The notes beneath the pieces were generated by a model. It saw only the letters and a list, made by a program, of their open reading frames with translations. It ran no database searches and was not told the DNA's origin. Below are positions 48,636 through 59,942 of a stretch of 64,000 bases of DNA, in pieces (position 1 is the stretch's first letter; every line of letters begins with the position of its first letter). The DNA is from Fennellomyces sp. T-0311 (taxonomy: Eukaryota > Mucoromycota > Mucoromycetes > Mucorales > Lichtheimiaceae): assembly GCA_025266875.1 (NCBI GenBank), contig JALLLT010000003.1, forward strand, positions 310,001 through 374,000, in the 5' to 3' direction. Both the position numbers and the translations under genes were made by a program.

Positions 48636-51236
48636 CTACTTGGAAAGGTCGTTGGTGGATGTTGCAAATGCCTTTGAAGTGGCATTTGAATTGAGGACGC
48701 CGCCGATCCATCCTGTGGCAAGTTTGAATACTTTGGAACTTCCCTTGACACTCGAGAACCGCAAGCCAACAATTCGTTGGAGCTGCTGGCTGTCCCGTTT
48801 ATTCGGCTTTGTATGGTGCGGAAGAACGGCAAACGCTTCAACCATAAACACGGCCATCCCATCGTCGGTCGACAAATCATTATCGAGCTGCGATGGTTGA
48901 GGCTGCGGTGGTTGTCTCGGATGATGGTGTTTGGAACTGGCACCTCCGGTACTGGCTAGACTGCCCGGAGCCGCGGATGAACTGACTTGGATGGAATTAG
49001 ACCAAATCTTTTGATGCTGGTTGAGATTGGTGTGATGGAAGTGGTTGTAGAGCATCGGTAGAGATAGCCGTTTCAGCCCTCTGTTCCATCGACTGGCCCA
49101 GCTGTGGTCACTAAAGTCACTGCTCCCGCTGTCTTCCTGCGAGAGTTGACTTTTGCGACGCCGCTGTCTACCAGGTGTGGATGCTCCCGAAGCGACTTCG
49201 GAATTATCCCTTGAAGCACCGTGGTGTTGCTTCGGAGGAGAACCTTTAGACCGTTGTTCGGGCGCATAGTTTCGAAGCGTAAGCACGCACTGGAGCTGTG
49301 ACTTGGATTCGTGCTTGTATGAGATGCCTAACAGCTCGCATGCAGATTGTATCAGCAGAATAAGTTCGTATTCGTCTTGCTGTTGGGGCGAAAGGGTATC
49401 GTGGACTGACGGGAATGGCGGTGGTACAGGGGGCAATGCGGGCGTCGAGTCATTGTTGTTCAGCGAGTTCGTGGACAGCGATGTGGTGGAGTAGCCGGAG
49501 ACCGCTGTTGTGGATGAGATGGCTCGGACGTTACATTCAATGGTGTAGTAGTTGATTTGGTCCTTGGTGACGCGCTTGTAGAGCTGTGAAAAATTCAACG
49601 TGGAGGTGGTTTTCCGTATGCGAGCATGTTCAGGCAGTTTGAACTTGCGAAAGATGTGCAAGAACGGGGTTCTGAGGTCGGTCATGCTCATATGGTGAAT
49701 GGGTCGCAGGCGCACCTGCTCCAGGATCACCCGGATTTCCTGAAATAGGTCGGCGCGCATCAACTCGACCATGTCCATGTTTTCGTCCACATTGGCTGAA
49801 TGCGTAATTGACCCTGTAAAATACGTCGAGGCGTTGATCGGATGGTAAATTACCGTCTTGCGGATGCGGTACCCTTTCCGTTTCTCCTCATCCATGTCCC
49901 GCAAGTGCTGGCGTCGAGAGCTTTCTCGGTCTGTGCGCAGGCGAATGGCCTCGTCGACGTTCTGTGTGCTTTTACTGAACGGGTCGTCAAGCTTGCCGTG
50001 GTCGTTGAGCCAGGGATCGTCTTGGAGTGCCTGGCGAACGGCCAGACGGCGTCTCCGATCAAGGGACAGACATTTGCGGATGGTGGACTTTAAATCGTCG
50101 CTAAGGTGACACGGCATGGGATAATTGCCGCTCACAACGTCTTTTTTCAGTTCCCCCACGGCTAATCATATGGTCAGCTTATCTCATCGCCATGGCAACG
50201 GGCAACTGGACTTACTACGCGCATGACCAAAAGGCTCGTGCCCCGCGGTAATTCGGTACAGCAGAATGCCCAGGCACCAGCAATCGATTTCAGGACCAAC
50301 GTACTTCTGGCCGGTGATGATCTCCGGGCTGTAATACAACATGGATCCTGGTGTAACTCTTCATGTTAGCAGTGGAGGCCTACTTTGGGGACGAGGCCAA
50401 ACAACGGCTTACCGCAGATGGTTTTGAGGCGCTGCAGGCCGAAGCGGTTGCCCAAGCCGAAATCAGCCAATTTTACTTGGCCGCCCGGTTTGAGTAATAT
50501 ATTAGGCGCCTAGAAATGGATCAGCACAAAAAAAAGAGAGCTATTTTAAGTTCAGCCATACCTTTAAATCTCGATGTACCACCCACCGATAATGGCAGTA
50601 ATCGACAGCAGCCACCAATTGCCGGAAGATCGAACGCGCCTCATCCTCGGACAGTGCCTTGTTGGGCTGCTGCTGCAGGTATTCGTCGAGGTTGACGCCC
50701 GGCACGTATTCCATGACGAGATACAGCGAGTCGGCCGTCTCGAAGGTCTCGTACAGATGTACGATGTTTTCGTGGTCAAGCGCCTCCATCAGCGCAATCT
50801 CCCGAACGAGCCGTGACAGAATGCGATAATCGTGGATGCGTTTGTCGATAATCTAGCAGAGATACAGTTTGAGGGGATGTTCTTTCTAGAAAAAAGGGGA
50901 GCATTTGGAGGCAGCGATCGTTACCTTGACGGCATATTTCTCCCCAGTGATATAGTGCTCCGCCAGCATAACTTTGCTGAACTTGCCATGGCCCAGCGGT
51001 TCGACAAACAAATACTCGCCAATGCCCTGGAGCATCAGGTCCGGGTTGGGTGGCGCTATGACTGTTGTCTTTTTGTGCTTTTGCCCTGAAGAAGGGTCAT
51101 GCTTCGGGGTATCTGGTGTTTCGGTATTGTTGCCCGCCGCCTGCGGTGTCGACGGAGTCGGTGGCAGCGACATGTCCATCTTGCTGGACCGCCGCCATTT
51201 CGTCCGCAACTGATCGGTGACATGGCGAAGAGGCAT
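48636..51236 (-). CDS. CAMK/Snf1-related serine/threonine protein kinase
   Basis: Ser/Thr kinase with an N-terminal catalytic domain and a long C-terminal regulatory part, about 790 residues in six exons. Visible in order are a proline-rich leader, the glycine loop [15 protein letters not shown] (the third glycine of GxGxxG is serine), YAVKIIDK with the ATP-anchoring lysine, [17 protein letters not shown] with the helix-C glutamate, the catalytic loop [23 protein letters not shown], and [14 protein letters not shown] (SPE in place of APE). The tail contains a coiled and charged segment ([20 protein letters not shown]) and a C-terminal basic/hydrophobic region ([20 protein letters not shown]) that resembles a KA1-like membrane-binding domain. 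Among CAMKL kinases it fits the Kin1/MARK/Hsl1 neighbourhood; exact orthology is open. Confidence 0.9.
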
Positions 51237-51927
51237 TGTGATGGGGAAGTGGAGGGCGTGCAGCCGCTAATCGAGGTGGGTATAGGGAGAGAAGGAGCGA
51301 GGGGAAGCCGCTGTGCGAAAAAAAGGGAGCGATATTTAAAAGAAAGAAAGAACGAAAAGGCAAAAGGGAAAACAAAGCGATAAAAAAGATAAACCCAGCC
51401 GTTTTCTGCGTCGATCGAGTTTGTGAGATTGTAAACAAAAAAGAAAAGAGAGGCAAATGTTGTGCATTTAAGCTTAAAAAGGAACTCTTGTTGTGTCTGC
51501 CATTTCCAGTAAAGGCCATTTTGCCACTCGCAGCCGGAAATGACACCTCTTGCACCCTCCCTAACGTGTTGTTCCAAATGATATCAGCAAAGCACTCTTT
51601 CTGGCACGTGAGAGACTGCATGCTGCATTTTATTGTTATTTACAGAACCGCATTCATTTTCACCGAAAACACGAGGCCCGGCAAGGGAGAGCACAAAAAG
51701 GTAGCTGGTAATAAGGATGTATGCACAGAACGAAGTAGAGCAGGGAATAAGTATAGTATGTATGAATAATATGTCGATAAATAAGTAGGGAGCAACTTTT
51801 TTAGAAGAGGCATTGCTTTCTAAGCAACATAATAAAAAGAGTAGTAAGTGGAAACGCAATAGGTTCGAGCACTCCTTAATCTCTCCCTATCCTGAGAAAC
51901 CCGTCGATCTCATTACTGCTGCCCGAC
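51237..51927. promoter_or_regulatory. Kinase upstream region with GA-rich tract
   Basis: Lies between the ankyrin gene's 3' end and the kinase start, both on the minus strand. A purine-rich stretch on the plus strand (51285-51470) reads as a long pyrimidine-rich leader upstream of the kinase ATG. Minus-strand frames here come from this low-complexity composition and are not credible genes. Confidence 0.45.
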
Positions 51928-54016
51928 TCAGAGATCATCGCCAAGAAACAGCCCGTTTCGAGCCAGCGTTGATTCCAGGTGCTTGGGCACCTCGCGGGTC
52001 AGCTCTTCTTCCCGGCGCTTGTCCATCTTCTTGCCCGTCATGGCGCCCAGACCCTTGAGATAGTCGACAAGCCGCCGCTGACCACCCGCCTTGGCCAGAT
52101 CCAGAGGGGTTCCGACTTTGCGTGGGACATATGCATTAAAGTCGCAACCGCAGCGCTCCACCAACAATGTGACAACTTCGAGTCGACCATGCCGAGCAGC
52201 CCAGTGAAGAGGCAGCTCGCCACGGTGATCAGGCTGATTCACGGGAATCTGACACGAGCGCGCCAAAAAGGAGACCAGGTCCGTATGACCAGATGCGCAT
52301 GCGTAATGCAGTACAGTTGCACCTATTTGCATTATTTACACTTTGTGTTATATATTTTTAGCTTCACCAACTTACCATTGCTATCCTCTTCGAGATTCAA
52401 GCCTCCTTGCGTCACGTTGACAATATATTCCACAACAGCAGCGTGGCAGTGCTCCGCAGCAACATGCAGAACTGTCTTGTTTTTCACTCCAGCACCACGA
52501 GCTGCCATCAAGTCTCCTCCAGCTTGCACCAGTTTTTGTAAGCCGGTGAGCCATCCCACACTTGCAGCTAAATAGCAAGGTGTCACCTGTTGTTTTTTAT
52601 GCATTTGAGTATAATTGACATATCACAATGAAACGGTGCACCTTTACCTTGTCATCTTCTATTTGGCTCAGTGTCATGACATTCGGGTTAGCCCCCTGTT
52701 GCAGCAGAAGATCAAGGGAACCCGGGGCTTTTGTGACGATCAATGCGTGAATCATGCCATAACCGTACTTTACCGCATTGGCTGAAGGTGATTGTTTGGC
52801 TGTATTTGGTGATCCGCCTCGGCGAAGGAAATTACTGCACCATCAAACCGTAAGTAAAGCCAAACAAGCAAAACGCATCAGCAATGTACCTGATAATCTT
52901 CTCGACAGTGACATCGCTGCCTTTGCTTTTGGCAATGGTCTCCCACAAACCATCTGACCCGCCAAAGATGAGAGGATCGACCCGTCGCTGTTGAATCAAG
53001 GATGCACCCGTGTATCCATTGGTTGCTGTGCTAGACCGCACGGGTGTCATGGGAACCGAATGCGGGGGCGCGGATGCAGACGGCGAGGATGCAGTATTAT
53101 TTGACGGTGACGAAGGAGGAGCAGTTGCGGTGCTTGTACTGGTACTTGAAGAACCTGTTTGTTGGATAGGTTGACCCTGCTGGTTTGATTGCCATGAACG
53201 CTTTCGTCGTGGATTACCATCTTGCTGTTTTTGTGATTGTTGCGAAGAGCTTTGTCCGTCGGTGCTGGAGGACTGGGCACTGTGTACACTCGTCGCGATA
53301 GAATTCTGACGTAGCCGTGGTACAGGAGGGGCAGGTTCAGCGGGTGGGCCGGGAATAGCCATTGTACCGGGCCAGAACTGCTGTGCCACGGAAGACGAGG
53401 AGCTTGTGGAGGTAGACGAAGACCGCGACGGCATGGTTGGCTTGTTATTGCGAGGAGTGGGGGGAAGAATGTCTGTTGGACCCACGTCGTAGCTAGTGGC
53501 CTCAGCCATAGCATGGGGCAAGGATGAAGGCTGAGGGCTGGTGGGTGTTAATGGATAACTTTGCAATTTCTGCTGTTGCTGTGGTTGTTGATTGTCACCA
53601 GACGACTCGGATCCGATCGATAAGCTTCTAGGCCGTGTGGTTTGCTGTTGCTTGTGTAGTTCCGCAACCTTGTCATACTTGCGTCTGAAAAATTGCATTT
53701 CACGCACAGCCTTTTCGTATCGTCGTTGATGTTCCGTTGAAATGACTTTGAGTTCATCATTCTCATGCTCGAGTAATCGCGATCGCTGTTGAAGCACGGT
53801 GACTAATCGGTCATGGTCAGTGACCAGACGCTTGATCTCATTCTTCATTGCGCGTCGCAAGTCAGGAGCCTCGACCTGGGTCAATAGCTCGATAAGCGTT
53901 TCTTTTGCACTGCGGATAACCTTCACGTCAGACAGTGCATCGAATTTGCTGCTGTTCTCATCAATGCTGGAAAGGGACGAAGAGGTTGAAATCGCCGCTG
54001 CGGTTGCTGGAGGCAT
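51928..54016 (-). CDS. Coiled-coil and ankyrin-repeat protein
   Basis: Protein of roughly 640 residues in about four exons. It starts MPPATAAAISTSSSLSSIDE, then has a coiled coil at about residues 55-125 (LLEHENDELKVISTEHQRRY, EKAVREMQFFRRKYDKVAEL). A long Ser/Pro/Gln-rich linker follows. The C-terminal half is a stack of ankyrin repeats, including PGSLDLLLQQGANPNVMT, TVLHVAAEHCHAAVVEYIV, ATVLHYACASGHTDLVSFLA and LPLHWAARHGRLEVVTLLVE. The end is charged (MDKRREEELTREV). The domain order suggests a scaffold or signalling adaptor, but no specific function can be given. The start at 54016 is the only in-frame ATG. Confidence 0.87.
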
Positions 54017-56800
54017 GGTTGCAAAAAGCTAGAAAAGAAGAAGCAAAGGGGAATCGCTTCCATGGGGGTCGGCTGGGCTTTTTATATAATATTGGTGATT
54101 CCCTTTCATCCAGTTTCCTAAATAAGGGCACAGGCAGAGAGTGCTCAAGAGGCTAATTACCTCCATTGTCGCACCCTTCCGCACCAATTCAGGCACACAC
54201 ATCTTACTCCCTCTATCCCGCCTAAAAGCAATCGAAAGGGTTCCAAGGCACTAAAACAGAGAGGCCAAGGGTGCGTATCGCAAAGCACTTCCATCAGCTC
54301 TTTGCGTGTGGCCGATGGGCGGGCTTTGTACTTTAGCAGTTGGTGTAATGCAAATCACTAAAATAAACTGTGGTCCGCGCTCCAGAACAATGAAAGAAAT
54401 TCCCGCTTTTCACTGGAATCATCGTTGTTCCCTGACCGTGGGGTCGCACACATGCATTTACTAACAGATCACTTCATATACATGGAAACGCACGCACTTG
54501 GCTTACACAACCACTACACCCAACCCCCTCTCCTTCCATTGTATGTGGTAACCCCTTCCCTTCAACTCCTCAACGGGTAATACTTCCGCTGTTTGGCTTG
54601 CGCGCTCCTCACAGCACCTTTGTATACGTGCGCGTTAGGCGAATCCAAGTATGAATATAACCTCCCTTGACGGCTTATTCATAATCTCTCCCACTCTCGG
54701 TTCTTTCCTCCGTTTATGGTGCTTTCCCCTTACTTTGAATTACGAGACTTTTTTTGGGGACCGATACTGTCCATTATAGCAACTTGGTATACAACAAAGT
54801 CATTTACACACAAGTTTCACGGCTAATATCTTCGTCATTTCCTCGTTTCTCTCTCTCTCTTGCTCCCTTTGTAATGATTAGCGGACAATATCATCAGAAG
54901 CTTTTTTTTTTGAAAGTGAACGGAGTTTTATATCGCCATGGTAACAGACGTTTTGAGTTACATTGTGCAGCTTTGGGCATTCTGTGCTAGGCAGGGTCCA
55001 GCTAAGCATATGAAATACTCACAATATGCAAGGCTCCCACACCTGCCTAACCTGCATAAAAAAAATCACCCCTTAGCGTGTTACCTTTTTTTTGCGTGTT
55101 AATGTGTGCGTGTGCCTATATTGTAGTGGTACAGGATAACAGGGAAACGAAAAGGAGCAACGGGCTAAAATGTGCCTGCAGTTGACGTGTATAGCCAGAT
55201 CACCGGGATCGCATAGAGTATTGTGATGCGGCTTTTTTTCGATGAAACCTAAAAAATGTATACTATTATTGATTACTAAAAACCAGCATGTTACTTTTTA
55301 CTCCCATGCTTACGGATAAAGAGGCATAAAGAATAAATATAAACCCTGTGTAACTTATGGACGACACCACCCCTCCTCCTGCAATGGTGTCTTCACATTT
55401 CAACAAACCGAAGGGACCGCACGCTACAATAAAAAATGACACCCTCGGCCCATTTTAAAGGTGGTCGAGCATTTAGACGATACAATGTGGCAATTTAAAC
55501 TTTTATTGTCTGCTTGCGGAAAGTGTACAGAGAAACATGACTTTCATAACACATTATCCATCTCATGTACATTATGCATAAGCTTAAACTCGGTCGCTTT
55601 TAAATGTGCATCATCGTTAAAAAAAATAAGGTACTTGATCAACCAATAACAATGTATAATTCAAATAGTCTCCTCTCTCCTTTTGGTACATCATTATATA
55701 CCTTTTACAAGTGATTACCGTCTGATGATGGGGAACACTCAATTGATACCTTATTGAGTATAAGGCAACGGATGTATGGCGGTGTGGTTTTTAAAGGGGA
55801 GAGGAGAGAGGACTTCCATATGGCCGTCAACATCAAGAGCAGAAGTAGACTGGTACTCAAAAAATCAAGGAGAAAGTATGGTCATGGTACTCATTTTTTA
55901 ATGCGGCTAAAAGGTCTATTTTATAACAGTATTAAACGGGGTGCTGTTTTCTCCAACTCTCTCGCTACGTACCGCATGATGCGATTGTAATCTAATAAAG
56001 ATTGTAAGTGTATAAAGTACTCTTTGAATTTCCATATTTACCATCAAATGTACAAGACGCATAATAACTTTCAAACGAGAAGAGTAACGTCAATAGTATT
56101 TGGCTTTGTTGCCTTGATTAGGCGCCAAAAGCATAACCTCCTGATCTTGCATTAGCCTACGTTTTTATTTTATTTTATTTTTTCACTAATGGACAACGAA
56201 ACACATGCGTGTTCCTAGGAGACATATACAGGTTTGCGTAATCACAAGAAATCTCCTTATTCTCCCCACAGCAACAGCATACGTATAGCAAGACAGTGAG
56301 ATACCTAACAATAAGGGTCCTGTTATTAGTTTCACATGCTTCTTATGTATGTGTTGGACAAATATTCTGCTTTATCCTTACTTGTCATTAGTAACACACC
56401 TTTTAAGGTCGTATTTCTATGGATATGGTACCACATATTAAATCTGTCCCAAGGAGGATTACTGTCACCTGGAATCAGTGGTCCATATTTTTTTGCCGTA
56501 CCATTCCTCGTGCTCATGTTACCATATCAACTTTTCTAATCCGATACGTATGATCTTGTATTCCCATGACTATCGACGCTTAGCAAAGGTTATGCTTAAT
56601 GATGTAAAATTTACTCAAAAGACTAAATTCTATATTTAAATAGAAAGCATAATGCGTAGCAAAATACCAAACTTCGTAACATGACAACAATCCTGGTGTT
56701 TTCCCTTTTTAGGATTTGATTTTTGAGATAAGATTGTTCGAGCTTTTTCTATTCCTTCTTTGGATTTGTACTTTCTTAAAACTTGCGATCGACCGATGGG
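54017..56800. other. Gene-poor region, left part
   Basis: The first 200 bp are the upstream region of the ankyrin gene. Beyond that only short frames occur. A 61-codon ATG-started minus-strand frame at 56332-56517 (YGPLIPGDSNPPWDRFNMWY) and a plus-strand frame at 55754-55990 have a coding-like look without any domain. No gene is supported. Confidence 0.4.
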
Positions 56801-56829
56801 GGGTTAAATTTAATAACTGTCAACTCCCC

Positions 56830-57350
56830 AGAATGTTATATTGGCAGCTCTCGATACTCAGCTTCCTTGTTAATTACGTATGTAAAAAAAAGTACAAATT
56901 ATTTGGGTTTGATTTATATAGCAGATGTTCAAATGTTCAAGTTGTACTTTTTATGCTTTTCTTTTGACACATGCTGTGTCATTTTGGGACATCGCTGCTC
57001 TAACCTTACGATGCCAATTATAGGGATTACTATATGTATTTTGCAAGATAATGCGGGCATGCAACTAATACACTAACGTGTACACTTTACAAAAGGTGAA
57101 TGTATGCTATATATACAAAGTTCAGCGGTGTCAATTCGTCCAACAGCGAATACTGTAAAAATTTCCGAGTAATCTGTAATACTCTTTCACATGACAGGTA
57201 GGTCTGTGCGTCGATAAAGTTGTATTCGCGATTTGAGAGAGTACAGAAATGAATAAAATATACTTTGCAAGTTCATACATACCTTATATAATATTTTGTA
57301 CAAAAGTTGAGGAAAATCAGTGTCATCCTATGCTACATACATATCTCCTT
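56830..57350 (-). pseudogene. Diverged duplicate A, coding-like, unidentified
   Basis: This ~520-bp segment recurs in direct orientation at 58655-59155, at a distance of about 1.82 kb and with many substitutions and small indels. The best-conserved part (57130-57230) reads on the minus strand as EYNFIDAQTYLSCERVLQIT and TRKFLQYSLLDELTPLNF, and the partner copy encodes TDAQTYLSCEKAIRLTPKF in the same place. This pattern suggests an ancestral protein-coding exon rather than a simple repeat. Frames are interrupted in both copies. The family is not recognised. Confidence 0.5.
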
Positions 57351-57460
57351 TACATATATGTACATGGACTCAAACAATCGCGCTGTTTACAAGCATAGCA
57401 CTCCACTTTATAAGCAAACTATAGCCTAACCTCATTCTTTGAAATTTTTAGGATCCTAAG

Positions 57461-57872
57461 TTAACAGGTAATAGTAACCCAATATAGTATTTCTTTCGAA
57501 TTGCACCTCGCAAACCGCAAAGGGCCAGTGGGGTCAGTCGTCCAATCCACATAGTCGATCACGACCAGGACTAGTTGCTTGTTGCTTTGCTTAGAAAAGA
57601 TATCATGTCTTCTCAAAATAATAAGATAAATAAAGCATACCAGTCAAGGTTTCATTTACCTGCGGCAATAAGTACCATCTGTACATTTTTACGTTCAGGG
57701 CCTTCCAGTTATTCCAATTAGCAATTGGTTTTGAAGTTTGGCGCGATAATGATATGAACACGTCATCGACCATTGATTGTGGCTGTAGCTGTGCTGACAT
57801 CGACTCTAGCAATTTTATCTGTCTCGCCTTCGACTTCATCCCTGGAGTCTTCCTGGAATAGCGTATAAACAT
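57461..57872 (-). CDS. Hypothetical two-exon gene next to duplicate A
   Basis: Exons 57660-57872 and 57461-57589 join in phase over a 70-nt GTAAAT...CTAAG intron to give 113 residues from the ATG at 57872. The first exon has LLESMSAQLQPQSMVDDVFI and KALNVKMYRWYLLPQ. The second has NKQLVLVVIDYVDWTTDPTG. No domain is recognised. It may be the 5' part of the gene whose remains form duplicate A directly downstream. Confidence 0.38.
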
Positions 57873-57899
57873 GACATCATCAGCTTTTCAAGTGGCAAC

Positions 57900-58650
57900 A
57901 TAACCTCAAAATTGCGGAAGGTACGATATTAAACTTGAACGAGTTTGGCTGGAAGACGTCAATGAGGACATGGCTTAAAAGAACACATTACTGTTCCTTG
58001 GAATTTTTATTTTATAACGCGGATGTTCTATTTTCTATCCATGCTTTCTTTTTTTTTTCATTCTGAACTTCATTTTACAAAGTAATTTCATTTTCCGTAG
58101 AAAGATTTGAAATCATCTTTTTTCGACATATTAAACGACACTTGCGCGTAGGATCGAATTGGCAAGAGATCCCACCCATACTACGAATCTAATTGTGTAG
58201 ATTACGTCTTCCAACATGGGAAGCACGTGGTTTACCAGGTAGGTCTCGTTTAGGAACGCCAGAACTTGCACTTTTGTCTCACTACTCAATATAGAAGACT
58301 ACTTAAAAGTTATCTAAATCTGTGAGCAACGATATATCGAGAGCTATTGTATAATGTATCTTGTTGAAGAATCGTTGCTTCTTCTAGTATGAACGCCTTA
58401 AATATATTGGCTTCGATAAATGTCGCTGCAGGGATAGGCGCGTTGAGATTGTCGAGTAAGCGAGTCTCATGTTCATTCTCAGTATGTACTCAGAAGGTTT
58501 TTCTGCACAAATAAGTATGCCGTTTGGATTGAATTTGAGCTGCCAAAGGAGGGATAGCGTATGGTTACACGTAACGGTGTTAGCATTTCAGGTACAGGGA
58601 CAAAAGAAGTCTTTGGCAACCGCTCAGGTATTTACAGGCAGGTGGACAAT
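57900..58650. other. Spacer between the two duplicate copies
   Basis: AT-rich DNA without a supportable gene; a plus-strand frame at 58469-58708 runs into the start of duplicate B and has no domain. Confidence 0.4.
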
Positions 58651-58654
58651 TCGA

Positions 58655-59300
58655 GCTTCAGACGTTATATTGGTAGCTCTAGACTCCTGCTGTCTATATA
58701 TTTCATAACTATTCACTACTTGCTTTTACGATATACAGCAGAGATATACATAAAAGTTCGAATCATACTTTTTGTGGATATTCTATCTTTTCACGTGCTG
58801 TGTCATTTTACATCATTACTGCTCTAACTATACAGCGTCAATTACAAGGAACAGCATATGGGCTGCATAAGATATAGGTTATAGATATATTAAAATTTGC
58901 TCACTTTTAAAAGGCAATTGCTTGCTGTATATAGAAACTTCGGCGGTGCCAATTCGTCTAACGATGCACACTGTCAAAATTTCGGAGTAAGTCGTATTGC
59001 TTTTTCGCATGACAGGTAGGTCTGTGCGTCGGTAAAGTTACATTAGCGCCTTAAGAGAAACTGGTATGAACAAAATTTGCTTTACAAATTCACAAACATC
59101 ATGCTTTATTCAAAAAGTTGGAGGTGACGAGGTCATCCTACGCTACTCATTTTGTATACACAGAAGGGAGACAATCGGTTCACAATTACGCACATCGATT
59201 GAAAACCGTAATCTTGATACTGCCATTGCAATTCAAAGCCCTCGCAGTGGCTCAAGTACTTTTGTATGTACTCTGAGTAATTATTTACATTAATAAAAGG
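58655..59300 (-). pseudogene. Diverged duplicate B, coding-like, unidentified
   Basis: Second copy of the segment at 56830-57350. Nucleotide landmarks shared by both copies in order are GTTATATTGG.AGCTCT, GCTGTGTCATTTT, CAATTCGTC.AAC, GACAGGTAGGTCTGTGCGTCG and GTCATCCTA.GCTAC. On the minus strand the sequence beyond the shared part remains coding-like (QKYLSHCEGFELQWQYQDYG, FQSMCVIVNRLSPF). In-frame stops interrupt the shared part. It is interpreted as a decayed paralogue; direction and identity are inference. Confidence 0.48.
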
Positions 59301-59942
59301 CAGCTTGGTATAAGTATGAGTGATTATGCGTCAATATATCCGATGTGAACAAGTCGTATATGTATTGCTATGGGGATGATCCAAGGCAAATAATGAATCA
59401 TTAGCGTGCAATCATCAACAAAGCCTGCGTATAATATATTATGACAATAGCAGAATTTGGAGTACAGAATAGATAATTCCGCAAATGGAGCTGATACTCC
59501 ATATGCTTTGGAATAGTTAGTGCTAGCTCGATATTATCACATGAGGCATGTCAGATATCATCTAAAGATACGGAGATGAAACTATTACTCTTTGAAATGA
59601 ATTAACCCATACAGCTTCTTGCTCCACCGATGTTCGTAATTGGCAAAGGGTTATGGCTGGTCACCTGCACTGCCATGCGTAATAGCCTTTGAAAGGAAAC
59701 CCTAGTTACCAAGGCGGGGAAGAATTGCATAGCAACGAGCAAAAGTGTCCATCGAAAACATAGTGTCAACCAACCGAAGCCCGTAGGATTGTTCCTGAAA
59801 GATAAGCTTTTGCAACAGCGACGTTTTCCAAGAAACGTTGACACACCAGAAAAACAGCATGCGAGAGATAAAAATACTCCGCTGAAAAGAGCGTTCACTT
59901 TACCTTTTTTTGCCTTTGGGCATTCAACACATTGGGAGAGAG
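59301..59942. promoter_or_regulatory. Upstream region of the SH3/EH adaptor gene
   Basis: No gene is supported. A minus-strand frame at 59602-59958 overlaps the adaptor start and is probably a shadow. The last 150 bp are the likely promoter and leader. Confidence 0.4.

Noticed and set aside
51056..51621. Two overlapping minus-strand open frames of over 170 codons
   Set aside because: They come from a pyrimidine-rich leader and overlap the kinase start in other frames.
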